Assembly (NCBI GenBank): GCA_029974875.1
Contig: JARKQP010000110.1
Coordinates: 1-9,968, forward strand
Length of the DNA stretch: 9,968 nucleotides
Reading direction: 5' to 3'
Source of the DNA: Mobilitalea sp.
GTDB lineage: Bacteria > Bacillota_A > Clostridia > Lachnospirales > Lachnospiraceae
Shown here in pieces: positions 1 to 5,951 of this stretch (positions within the stretch are counted from its first letter, which is position 1; the number at the start of each line of letters is the position of its first letter). Under the pieces are notes generated by a model. The model did no database searches, was not told the origin of the DNA, and worked only from the letters and a program-made list of their open reading frames with translations. A program made the position numbers and the translations under genes.

Positions 1-23
1 AAGGGATTACAAAAATATTTCAT
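1..23 (-). CDS. 5' end of a leftward gene, possibly a glycoside hydrolase (partial)
   Basis: Only the first seven codons are inside the window (MKYFCNP-, then a partial Leu/Phe codon). The ATG is preceded on the minus strand by AAAGGA with a 7-base spacer, a good ribosome binding site, and a candidate promoter lies just upstream. From memory, N-termini of the form MKYxCNPxN occur in family 43-type glycoside hydrolases of Lachnospiraceae, which would suit the sugar genes to the right. Seven residues cannot prove that. The start signal is moderately convincing; the product is a guess. Confidence 0.4.
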
Positions 24-47
24 ATGCTTGTCCTTTCTTTTATCATT

Positions 48-77
48 TCTATATTTATAACAGCAGTAACATGTCAA
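48..77 (-). promoter_or_regulatory. Candidate promoter for the leftward gene at the window edge
   Basis: On the minus strand a consensus -35 TTGACA (72-77) is followed after 18 bases by TATAGA (48-53), which would give a short leader before the ATG at 23. The TTGACA also falls inside a short open frame described separately, so the match could be chance. A second TATAAT on the minus strand at 158-163 lacks a good -35 partner. Confidence 0.35.
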
Positions 78-144
78 AACTCCCTTTCGGCCTTCCCTCC
101 TTTACCGGTATATTCGGCAACGGGCTTTGGCTGCCGTACAAATT
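55..144 (-). other. Short open stretch with coding-like composition, possible gene relic or dispersed repeat
   Basis: On the minus strand an open frame without a plausible start runs from just after a TAG (145-147) to a TAA at 55-57. It ends in the peptide EGRPKGSFDMLLLL. The DNA is noticeably more GC-rich than the AT-rich sequence on both sides. From memory, very similar C-termini appear in annotated short hypothetical proteins of Clostridia, which would fit a dispersed repeat or decayed element rather than a functional gene. No function is proposed. Confidence 0.25.
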
Positions 145-163
145 CTATATACACCTTATTATA

Positions 164-381
164 CACTTAGTACGCTGATTAAACTATATACAAATTGCTA
201 AAAACCGTATTGATTGCTTATTTCATGCCTTATACCTTATTCACTCCCCAGGATCTTATTGCTTCTATTGTATATTTCTATAATGTATTTCTTTTAACTA
301 TTTTCTTTATTGCTTACCAAAAAATTTTATAAGCAACTCCTGTTTTTCTTCAGCGTACCCAATAATTTTCCTTCTGTTTAC
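164..381. other. AT-rich intergenic DNA with no recognised feature
   Basis: Between the possible relic near the left edge and the tetR operator there is about 220 bases of AT-rich DNA. I see no open frame with a ribosome binding site, no stable GC-rich hairpin and no clear repeat. It may hold upstream regulatory DNA for the leftward gene at the window edge. Confidence 0.4.
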
Positions 382-395
382 CCAACACCTGTTGT
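382..395. promoter_or_regulatory. Probable TetR operator upstream of tetR
   Basis: CCAACACCTGTTGT is a near-perfect palindrome (CAACA..TGTTG arms). It matches 12 of 14 positions of the perfect palindrome CCAACACGTGTTGG found in front of the transporter gene. It overlaps the -35 hexamer of the tetR promoter, where a bound repressor would block RNA polymerase. The shared palindrome in front of two neighbouring genes, one a TetR regulator, supports autoregulation. Regulator binding is inferred. Confidence 0.65.
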
Positions 396-420
396 TTTTC
401 GGATATGAAACTATTATAAT
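392..420 (+). promoter_or_regulatory. Promoter of the tetR gene
   Basis: TTGTTT (392-397), a 17-base spacer and TATAAT (415-420) form a good sigma-A type promoter. Transcription would start near 427, giving a leader of about 85 bases. The operator palindrome overlaps the -35 box. Confidence 0.65.
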
Positions 421-459
421 GTATTCACGATGCAGCCACAACCATCAACACTCTGGCCC

Positions 460-502
460 GTGTCAGATAATCAACACTTACAGGCAAAATGTTGAATAAC
501 AG
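460..502 (+). repeat. 43-bp upstream element, copy 1, with TCAACA-N13-TGTTGA arms
   Basis: This stretch in the tetR leader matches 35 of 43 bases with 2653-2695, in the same orientation. The best conserved parts are the inverted arms TCAACA (471-476) and TGTTGA (490-495), separated by 13 bases in both copies, while the spacer has diverged. The arms resemble the CAACA/TGTTG half-sites of the compact operator, so this may be a wide-spaced second binding site. The alternative is shared ancestry of two tetR upstream regions. Confidence 0.55.
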
Positions 503-511
503 GAGGTTCCT

Positions 512-1075
512 ATGAAATCAGACCGCCGTGTCCGTTATACAAAGCAGGTTATCAAGGAGAATTTTCTAGCGTTATTGCTCACTAAACCAACTAAAAAAAT
601 CACTGTAAAGGAATTGTGCGAAAAAGCAGAAATTAACCGCACTACCTTCTACAGCCATTATGATGATATCTATTCCTTAACAGAGGAATTGCAGACAGAA
701 TCCATTAATGAAATTAAGAAACGTCTGCTGCAATATTCCTCAAAGGGAAATGACATGATTTTATATTTTGTGAAAATCCTGCAGGAAAGCCATCCCTATT
801 ACAGCAGATATATTTTTATCGATGATAACTCCAAATACTTCCTCCGTCTGTTTTTGGAATGCAAGGATTTCATCCTATCCCATTGGATATCGTCACAGCA
901 AAATAAAACGATCCAGACACAGCAAGAGTGGCTGTATTCCTTCCTTGCCTCCGGCAGCGCCAGCGTATTACGCACTTGGCTTATGGGTGGAATGAAGGAA
1001 AGTGCCGAAGAGGTGGCTGATTTTCTGAATCAGCTCATAGCCTGCTACGACATTTTCTTAAAAAAGAATGGTTAA
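512..1075 (+). CDS. TetR/AcrR-family transcriptional regulator
   Basis: This 187-aa protein has the TetR layout. An N-terminal DNA-binding domain has its helix-turn-helix at about residues 30-51 (ITVKELCEKAEINRTTFYSHY, split here as ITVKELCEKAE then INRTTFYSHY), followed by an all-helical ligand-binding and dimerisation half. The start is set by AGGAGG at 501-506, five bases before the ATG. TetR proteins usually repress and are released by a small ligand. Here the neighbouring GPH transporter and the shared palindromic operator suggest control of sugar uptake. It converges on the transporter gene with only 11 bases between stop codons, so the two genes are regulated through separate, distant promoters. 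A broken copy of its last ~50 codons lies at 3851-3984. The ligand cannot be read from sequence. Confidence 0.9.
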   Translation: MKSDRRVRYTKQVIKENFLALLLTKPTKKITVKELCEKAEINRTTFYSHYDDIYSLTEELQTESINEIKKRLLQYSSKGNDMILYFVKILQESHPYYSRYIFIDDNSKYFLRLFLECKDFILSHWISSQQNKTIQTQQEWLYSFLASGSASVLRTWLMGGMKESAEEVADFLNQLIACYDIFLKKNG

Positions 1076-1086
1076 CAAGGGGTATT

Positions 1087-2550
1087 TTAATTGTTGTCCC
1101 CCTTTGCCGCCAGCTTTTTCTCCGCCTGGAAGAAAAACAATAGCACAATCATTACCACCGCTGCCAGCATGGCAAACCCGACAAATCCAAAGGTGAAAAA
1201 GCTTTTTACATTTTGGTTCTGCTCCATCCAGGTTCCATCGGAATACGGAGCCACATATCCCAAATAATAGAGCATAAAGTTAAAGCCCCCAACTGCAATT
1301 CCCTGGGTCAGGTTGGTAATCATGCTGTTGACAGAAGCAGAAAAACCGTCACACCGAAAATGATTGCTCCCCTCCACGCAATCCAGCGTATCAGCTAACA
1401 TGGCCTGCATAACATATGTAACAGGGATTAGCCCCCATGCCTTAACAAACTGCCCGATTAACACCTGGACCAAGGAGGTTGGGTTTACCAGGCACAGGGC
1501 ACCTCCGGCAATCGTAAGTACAAGGCCTACTATGGTCATATTCCGTTTCCCGAATTTCTTACATAGGGGCCATACAAGCAAGACCCCAAAGCCTAGCGGA
1601 AAATTACCTACTGCATTTACAATTGCCTGGGTATGCCCATCGTTATAGGTTCCCAATACCCAATTGCTGTAATAAAACAGGCTGATGTTCTGAATCTGGG
1701 TGGTTAAGGTCCAGACAATGGTAAATACCATGATTAGTACCCATTCCCGTGACTTCAGGCAGGCCTTCATCTGCTTTTTCAGGGATAAGCCCTCCTCCTT
1801 CACTACAGCAGCTTCCCCTGAACTGATATCCTTCCTTAGAATATTTTCCTCCGTAATTCTCTCTCTGGTATAATAATATTCCACTAAAATAAGCGGAAGG
1901 GCTACTATGGATAACACTGACATGAATAATATCCAGGCAGACTGGTTCGTTCCAATGACCGGAAGAATGAGAGCCGGAAAAAGGATCGCCGCTACGGCAC
2001 CGGGCAGCATACTGCAGGATACATTGGTAAATACCGATAAGCCGCCCCGCTTTTTAGAGTCCCTGGTAGACAGGGGAATCATCAGCATATGCCCCATACT
2101 GTAGATGGTGTAGGCAAAGCCATAATACAGGTTGTAGCTGACCAGAATCCATATGACCTGAACCCATACACTGCCCTGTGGAATGGTAAACAATAAGATA
2201 CCGGAAATACTCAGACAGGGCGCACCGATTAAAATCCAGGGTCTTGCTTTTCCCTGTCTGCTTTTTGTATGGTCAATAATGCGCCCCATAATAAAATTCG
2301 TAATAGCAACCACCAGCTTTGAAGCAATTGGAAATATGGTCAGAAAAATACCGTTCCATACTCCGCTCAGGTTCAGGACATCGGTATAGTAGACATTCAG
2401 ATAAGTTCCCAGAATAAAGTTCAAAAACATAGCCCCCATGGGACCGATAAAATATCCCAGCCAGCGCTCCTTTTTGCTGATTTGCTCACTCTTGATGCGT
2501 GTATTAAAGATAGGACTCGAAAAAAGTCCGGCAGATCCTGATTTTTTCAT
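1087..2550 (-). CDS. GPH-family (MelB-type) MFS sugar:cation symporter
   Basis: This is a 487-aa, strongly hydrophobic protein with about twelve predicted membrane helices, typical in length for the glycoside-pentoside-hexuronide:cation symporter family. Recognisable signatures are the N-terminal [19 protein letters not shown] segment with the following YYTDVLNLS, and the cytoplasmic loop [17 protein letters not shown], which matches the family's GRxxDrTrsrxGkaRPw pattern. It probably imports an oligosaccharide or glycoside with Na+ or H+. It has no fused PTS-IIA-like C-terminal domain, unlike LacS, so direct HPr phosphorylation is unlikely. Translation starts at ATG 2550 after a GGAAGG-type site. 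Its promoter carries a perfect CCAACACGTGTTGG palindrome downstream of the -10, so the adjacent TetR protein is the likely repressor. The exact sugar is unknown. Confidence 0.9.
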   Translation of the reverse strand: MKKSGSAGLFSSPIFNTRIKSEQISKKERWLGYFIGPMGAMFLNFILGTYLNVYYTDVLNLSGVWNGIFLTIFPIASKLVVAITNFIMGRIIDHTKSRQGKARPWILIGAPCLSISGILLFTIPQGSVWVQVIWILVSYNLYYGFAYTIYSMGHMLMIPLSTRDSKKRGGLSVFTNVSCSMLPGAVAAILFPALILPVIGTNQSAWILFMSVLSIVALPLILVEYYYTRERITEENILRKDISSGEAAVVKEEGLSLKKQMKACLKSREWVLIMVFTIVWTLTTQIQNISLFYYSNWVLGTYNDGHTQAIVNAVGNFPLGFGVLLVWPLCKKFGKRNMTIVGLVLTIAGGALCLVNPTSLVQVLIGQFVKAWGLIPVTYVMQAMLADTLDCVEGSNHFRCDGFSASVNSMITNLTQGIAVGGFNFMLYYLGYVAPYSDGTWMEQNQNVKSFFTFGFVGFAMLAAVVMIVLLFFFQAEKKLAAKGDNN

Positions 2551-2574
2551 AAGCCATTCCTTCCTTTTATTTGT

Positions 2575-2588
2575 CCAACACGTGTTGG
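2575..2588. promoter_or_regulatory. Perfect 14-bp palindromic operator in the transporter leader
   Basis: CCAACACGTGTTGG is a perfect palindrome between the transporter promoter (-10 at 2606-2611) and its start codon (2550). This position suits a repressor that blocks initiation or early elongation. A 12/14 match overlaps the tetR promoter at 382-395. The likely binder is the TetR protein of 512-1075. Confidence 0.75.
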
Positions 2589-2605
2589 TTAATTAGAATG
2601 AGCTT

Positions 2606-2634
2606 ATTATAATTTATCAGTAATTTATTAACAA
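2606..2634 (-). promoter_or_regulatory. Promoter of the GPH transporter gene
   Basis: On the minus strand TTGTTA (2629-2634), a 17-base spacer and a perfect TATAAT (2606-2611) form a strong promoter. The start point would be near 2599, placing the operator palindrome at about +11 to +25. Confidence 0.7.
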
Positions 2635-2652
2635 CCGTCAATGATGTGCCAT

Positions 2653-2695
2653 GTGTCAGGTAATCAACATCTGAAAGCAAAGTGTTGAATATCAG
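2653..2695 (+). repeat. 43-bp upstream element, copy 2
   Basis: This is the second copy of the element found just upstream of the tetR start codon (35/43 identical, same orientation). It keeps the TCAACA (2664-2669) and TGTTGA (2683-2688) arms with the same 13-base spacing. Here it lies upstream of the transporter -35 box, and the AGGAGG and ATG that follow copy 1 are missing. It is either a distal operator for the transporter or the leader of a lost second tetR gene. Confidence 0.55.
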
Positions 2696-2721
2696 TAATG
2701 TTATTGATGGACACAGCAAAA

Positions 2722-2747
2722 CGCCGTACAGGTTTCTCCATACGGCG
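2722..2747 (-). terminator. Possible terminator after the TIM-barrel gene
   Basis: A perfect 7-bp GC-rich stem (CGCCGTA 2722-2728 / TACGGCG 2741-2747) with a 12-base loop is followed on the minus strand by TTTTGCTG. It lies 55 bases past the stop of the 2803-3645 gene and just before the transporter promoter, as expected between two separate leftward transcripts. The T-run is short, so efficiency may be modest. Confidence 0.5.
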
Positions 2748-2802
2748 CTCCATCCGTCAAAGCATGATCTTTGTTTTCCTCACTTTTTCAGATCATCACT
2801 CT

Positions 2803-3645
2803 CTATAATTCAGCGATATGTCTTACTCCAGCTGCCAAATCTACCAGCATATCTCCCATTGAATCATCCTGGTCAATAATGACACCATATTCCGCAAGCG
2901 GACAGTTCCTGGCTTCCTCCATAATTTCTTTTAAAGGTATACTTCCTTCGCCCACTGCCGTAAAGCACTGCTGTCTGTTCTCCTGGCAAGCATCCTCCCG
3001 TATGTCCTTGAGATGCAGCAGCAGGATTCTGTCACGATATTTTTTCATCCATTCCACTGAGGATACCCCAGCAAATTTCATCCAGCCCACATCAGGCTCC
3101 AGCATCAGCTTTGGACAATTCTCAAGAAGATAATCCAGCGCAGTAGTTCCTTCCTCCTGCATACATTCAATTTCATGGTTGTGATACAGTAACTGTATTC
3201 CTGCTTCTCCCAATTCTGCTATCATATGGTTTAATACCGGTACATAGCCCTTGATATCCTTTAACTCCTTCATCAGGCTGATCACAAAGTACTTTATCTG
3301 ATTTTCCTTTCCAAACTCCAGCACCTTAGGCAGCTGTTCCAGCAAACTCTCCGGCTCCCCATCGGTATTAACCATTAAATGGGCACTCTCCACCTGAAAT
3401 CCTGCTAAACGAACCTTATTAATCTTTTCTCCCGCATCTTTATAATGCCAAAGTCCCCCGGTAAACTCCTTAAGCGTTTCCTCCGGTAATTGCTTTCTTA
3501 TCTCCTCTGACGGTCCCAAATTCTCTGCAAAAATCACGCACAGCTCCACAAATGTGAATCCGCCCTTTTTTAACCCTTCCAAAGTCCCATTAAAATCATG
3601 ATATAAGTTCTTCTTTAATCCGAAGAAATTCACTCCAATATTCAT
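2803..3645 (-). CDS. Sugar phosphate isomerase/epimerase-like TIM-barrel protein
   Basis: The 280-aa protein is full length for the xylose-isomerase-like (AP_endonuc_2) TIM-barrel superfamily. Visible motifs in order are the N-terminal strand MNIGVNFFGL, LLYHNHEIE (153-160, with the HNH of many sugar-epimerase members), LEPDVGW (182-188, metal-ligand Asp185), LLHLKD (209-214, His211), the AVGEGSIPL loop (230-238) and VIIDQDDS near the C-terminus. That last motif is often VExD in relatives; here it reads IDQD. Such proteins isomerise or epimerise keto-sugars or inositol derivatives using a divalent metal, in the cytoplasm. Start at ATG 3645 is set by GGAGG with a 6-base spacer. Neighbouring transport and regulatory genes suggest it processes an imported sugar. 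Its exact reaction cannot be inferred. Confidence 0.85.
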   Translation of the reverse strand: MNIGVNFFGLKKNLYHDFNGTLEGLKKGGFTFVELCVIFAENLGPSEEIRKQLPEETLKEFTGGLWHYKDAGEKINKVRLAGFQVESAHLMVNTDGEPESLLEQLPKVLEFGKENQIKYFVISLMKELKDIKGYVPVLNHMIAELGEAGIQLLYHNHEIECMQEEGTTALDYLLENCPKLMLEPDVGWMKFAGVSSVEWMKKYRDRILLLHLKDIREDACQENRQQCFTAVGEGSIPLKEIMEEARNCPLAEYGVIIDQDDSMGDMLVDLAAGVRHIAEL

Positions 3646-3723
3646 ATTTACCTCCGTTTCTATCCTTAACAGCCCCTTCTTCCATTCTGGAATTGATAAC
3701 TGCCTCGGTCTCTCTTACCAAAT

Positions 3724-3752
3724 ATTATAAGTCAGGCTCACGGTTAATGCAA
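3724..3752 (-). promoter_or_regulatory. Promoter of the TIM-barrel gene
   Basis: On the minus strand TTGCAT (3747-3752), 17 bases and a perfect TATAAT (3724-3729) give a good promoter about 78 bases upstream of the start codon. The gene is therefore probably transcribed on its own, not read through from the right. Confidence 0.6.
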
Positions 3753-3826
3753 CCCTTGGATCCTAACAACCATTCATAGATCTTCTTCCCTATCTGCTCC
3801 AAAGCTTCTTTCCCACTGCCTGCCAT
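3725..3826 (-). other. Possible 3' remnant of a lost leftward gene
   Basis: A minus-strand open frame ends in TAA at 3725-3727 and contains the plausible peptide MAGSGKEALEQIGKKIYEWL followed by LGSKGCINREPDL. Its ATG at 3826 has no clear ribosome binding site, and the frame stays open further upstream, antisense to the tetR fragment. Composition looks protein-like, with an amphipathic helix. It could be the C-terminal relic of a gene that once preceded the TIM-barrel gene, or chance. I do not recognise the family. Confidence 0.2.
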
Positions 3827-3850
3827 TATGATGGTATCTATGCCTTGGCT

Positions 3851-3984
3851 GAGGAATGGCTGTATACTTTCCTCGCCTCTGGCTGCACCGGCGTATTGTG
3901 TACATGGGTTATGGACGGAAAGAAAGTGCCGGAGAGGTGGCTGATTTCCTATATCTGCTCATAGCCCGCTACGACACTTTTTAA
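3851..3984 (+). pseudogene. 3' fragment of a second TetR-family regulator gene, frameshifted
   Basis: The DNA closely follows bases 923-1075 of the intact tetR. EEWLYTFLASGCTGVLCTWVMDG corresponds to QEWLYSFLASGSASVLRTWLMGG, shown here only to indicate the match. The alignment continues through GTGCCGGAGAGGTGGCTGATTT to a stop at 3982-3984. A 4-base deletion right after GGA at 3917-3919 breaks the frame, so no functional product is possible. After the break, the other frame still reads ADFLYLLIARYDTF and then stop. The 5' two thirds of the gene are absent: upstream are only the TIM-barrel promoter and an unrelated short frame. Similarity continues a few bases past the stop. This is a remnant of a diverged tetR paralogue. 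Confidence 0.85.
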
Positions 3985-4003
3985 GATGAATGGTTGACAG
4001 AAG

Positions 4004-4228
4004 TTATTTATCTTGTTTTCGGTTATAATTTTCCATAGCCCTATCACATAACTCATTCAGGCTCATATTTTGGAATAGATTTTCCTGCCATTTCGTATAA
4101 TCAAAGGGCTCCCTTATTACCAATGATATAAAGCGCTCCGCATCTACTTTTCCCAAGCCCTCAAGTAATATTTTCATGCCTTCTTGTTTAATAATGGAAT
4201 CCGGCTTATATGCTGCATTTCCTTCCAT
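4004..4228 (-). CDS. Small protein partnered with the PIN gene, probable antitoxin
   Basis: This is a 74-aa acidic and basic mixed protein without membrane segments. Its core (GMKILLEGLGKVDAERFISL, then REPFDYTKWQ and LNELCDRAMENY) resembles a family of small proteins that I recall next to PIN-domain genes in Clostridia and cyanobacteria. The ATG at 4228 lies two bases after the PIN stop codon and has its own GGAGG, seven bases upstream, inside the PIN 3' end. This indicates translational coupling. By position and family it is probably the antitoxin that neutralises the PIN ribonuclease. The order here (toxin first) differs from most vapBC-type operons, where the antitoxin comes first. The toxin partner appears frameshifted, so this gene may survive alone. 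Confidence 0.65.
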   Translation of the reverse strand: MEGNAAYKPDSIIKQEGMKILLEGLGKVDAERFISLVIREPFDYTKWQENLFQNMSLNELCDRAMENYNRKQDK

Positions 4229-4230
4229 AC

Positions 4231-4658
4231 TTATTCCTCCATTCTCGATACAAAATCAATAGGACTCATTACCTCTATCTTCTCTATTCGAGTATTCAAC
4301 AATTTCCTATCCGTTGTCAAAAACACTTCACATTTTGCCTCAACAGCACAAGCAATATGTAAGGCATCTTTTTCTTTTATTCCTTTTACCAAAAGAGTTT
4401 CCGCGTAATGAAATATATTATCATTCAAAGCTACAGATGATCTGGCTAGTCCACGCCATTCACTAATTGCACTTTTCCTCATATCAAACGGATTCTGTTC
4501 ATTTTCATATCCCAAAATAAATGACCATATTAAATCGTGCTTTCCTTCTATTATATCCTTCTGAACATTCAATTTTGCTTGTGTTTCTAAAAAATTTTCA
4601 ACTGTGTCTGGTCATCATACGGCCTATTAAAACAGCAATTATCTAAATAAATTCTCAT
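4231..4658 (-). pseudogene. PIN-domain ribonuclease (VapC-like toxin), frameshifted
   Basis: Translation from ATG 4658 gives MRIYLDNCCFNRPYDDQ and then stops at codon 24. Adding one T to the six-T tract (plus-strand A run 4589-4594) joins it perfectly to the downstream frame, giving a 142-aa protein. It would carry all PIN acidic residues: Asp6 in LDNCC, a Glu around 52-54, Asp98 in KDALHIA and Asp117 in TTDRKL. AAAGGAGG (4671-4678) and an extended -10 promoter precede the ATG, so the original start is clear. PIN toxins cleave RNA. A product started inside at the TTG of 4572 would lack Asp6 and should be inactive. Causes could be real decay, slippage-dependent expression at the homopolymer, or a sequencing error. 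Confidence 0.8.
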
Positions 4659-4696
4659 TCTATGCAGCGGCCTCCTTTGCAGTATTATTTAAACAA

Positions 4697-4725
4697 ATTA
4701 TAGCAGAATCTCTTTAGCTTGTATA
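4697..4725 (-). promoter_or_regulatory. Extended -10 promoter of the PIN/antitoxin pair
   Basis: On the minus strand TGCTATAAT (-10 at 4697-4702 with an upstream TG) is 17 bases from a weak -35 TATACA (4720-4725). It lies about 40 bases upstream of the start codon of the PIN gene, ahead of its AAAGGAGG. Confidence 0.5.
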
Positions 4726-4765
4726 TGTAAATCCTTATAATATAGTACCATCCCCGATATAGCGT

Positions 4766-4805
4766 AAAATTCCGCAGAATTTTGTATGTGCCTGTCAGAC
4801 ACATA
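4766..4805. repeat. Two adjacent inverted repeats in the intergenic region
   Basis: AAAATTC (4766-4772) and GAATTTT (4777-4783) form a perfect 7-bp stem with a 4-base loop. Directly after it TATGTG (4785-4790) and CACATA (4800-4805) form a 6-bp stem around a 9-base loop. Neither has a T-run of its own. They may belong to a palindromic intergenic repeat or act as transcript ends with the neighbouring terminator. Confidence 0.4.
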
Positions 4806-4817
4806 TTATTTTAAAAA

Positions 4818-4858
4818 AATAAAACACGATTAAATTTATCATTTTTTCGTGTTTTATT
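4818..4858 (-). terminator. Rho-independent terminator of the PTS/chemoreceptor operon
   Basis: A perfect 12-bp stem (4818-4829 with 4847-4858, core AACACGA/TCGTGTT) encloses a 17-base loop. On the minus strand it is followed by a run of seven T (plus-strand A run 4813-4819, partly in the stem). It lies about 75 bases after the stop codon of the chemoreceptor gene, the last gene of the leftward operon. The opposite strand lacks a T-run, so it should act mainly on leftward transcripts. Confidence 0.75.
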
Positions 4859-4931
4859 CAACCATATTTATAGATTAAAAATTTCTGATTATTAATCAGC
4901 AGCATCCGCCACCAATAAAATAATCCGGCAT

Positions 4932-5930
4932 TTAAACCAATTCCATTACCTTTGTACAGCTTACAATTTTTTGATTCAGTTCCTGTATGGTAGCTGATAT
5001 TTCCTGGGCACTTGCAGCATTCTCCTCAGATATTGCTGCGAGATTAGATACACTTCCAGTCACATCACCCTTCAGCCCTTCAAGCTCTACCATTGAAAGG
5101 GTTATGTCTTCAATTGCACCGGATACTAGATTCATCTCCTTGCCAAGCCCCTCAAATACCTCACTTGTACTTTTTAGTTTTTCATTCTGATTGGCCATAT
5201 TCTCAGTTACCCGTTCCATAATATCCACACTTGCATTTGAATTGGTAATCAACGTATCTACAATAGCTATGATCTGGGCTGCCGCTGTTTTGGATTGTTC
5301 GGCAAGCTTTCTTATCTCATTTGCCACCACTGCAAAGCCTTTTCCATGTTCCCCCGCTCTTGCAGCCTCAATACTGGCGTTCAGTGACAGCAGGTTAGTT
5401 TGGGCTGCTATATTGGTAATAAATGTAGTTGCCTTTCTAATCTCACCGGTTGATAAATTCGTTGCAGCCGTATATTTATGGACTGTTTCTACGGATTCCT
5501 TCGTTTCCTTGCTGATTTTTGCCAAGTCTGACAGCATGGTATTTCCCTGTGAACTATATTCCATCACACGCCCATAGCCACTTGCCAATACATCCACATT
5601 AGAAAACGTATTATCTATTGCCTGCCCGATATCCATAGCCTTTGCATTGACGTCCTGAACCTCATTCGCCTGTACAACCAAGCATTTCGTCATCTCTTCT
5701 GTTGTTAAATCAATATTATGGATTGTCTCACCAAATGATAACAGGGTCTCATGAAGGGCTTCTATTTCTGCCTGATGCATACCCATAGCTTCCTCCCTTT
5801 GTATAGCTTCCTCTCTTTCCTGAAAAGGCTCTTCCCATACTTTTTTTATTGACCGGCTTGATTTATTTCTTTTGTTCCAGCTCGCTATAAACCCAGCCTT
5901 ACTACCTTCTAGTTGTGTATCCTGCCCCAT
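4932..5930 (-). CDS. Soluble methyl-accepting chemotaxis protein (cytoplasmic chemoreceptor)
   Basis: The 332-aa protein has no signal peptide or membrane helix. After a basic N-terminus (~1-35) comes a Glu-rich coiled coil (~36-65), then a typical MCP helical signalling domain. The hairpin tip that binds CheA/CheW is clear at ~172-212 ([18 protein letters not shown], then [15 protein letters not shown] and IRKLAEQS), with [12 protein letters not shown] at 301-312. No PAS, GAF or other ligand-binding domain is visible, so the input is probably a protein partner or cell state rather than an external ligand. It is the last gene of the PTS operon, 21 bases behind ptsI, with AAAGGAG before its ATG. 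PTS phosphorylation state is known to feed into chemotaxis in E. coli through EI and HPr, and an analogous link is inferred here. Confidence 0.9.
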   Translation of the reverse strand: MGQDTQLEGSKAGFIASWNKRNKSSRSIKKVWEEPFQEREEAIQREEAMGMHQAEIEALHETLLSFGETIHNIDLTTEEMTKCLVVQANEVQDVNAKAMDIGQAIDNTFSNVDVLASGYGRVMEYSSQGNTMLSDLAKISKETKESVETVHKYTAATNLSTGEIRKATTFITNIAAQTNLLSLNASIEAARAGEHGKGFAVVANEIRKLAEQSKTAAAQIIAIVDTLITNSNASVDIMERVTENMANQNEKLKSTSEVFEGLGKEMNLVSGAIEDITLSMVELEGLKGDVTGSVSNLAAISEENAASAQEISATIQELNQKIVSCTKVMELV

Positions 5931-5951
5931 CTGTTCCCCTCTCCTTTAGGG

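Noticed and set aside
1077..1104. Inverted repeat AAGGGG / CCCCTT between the convergent tetR and transporter genes as a bidirectional terminator
   Set aside because: The stem is only 6 bp with a long loop, it reaches into the transporter coding region, and neither strand has a proper T-run directly after it.
4231..4572. Intact 113-aa PIN protein starting at TTG 4572
   Set aside because: It would lack the N-terminal strand and catalytic Asp6, and the ribosome binding site and promoter belong to ATG 4658. The one-base deletion explains the shorter frame better.
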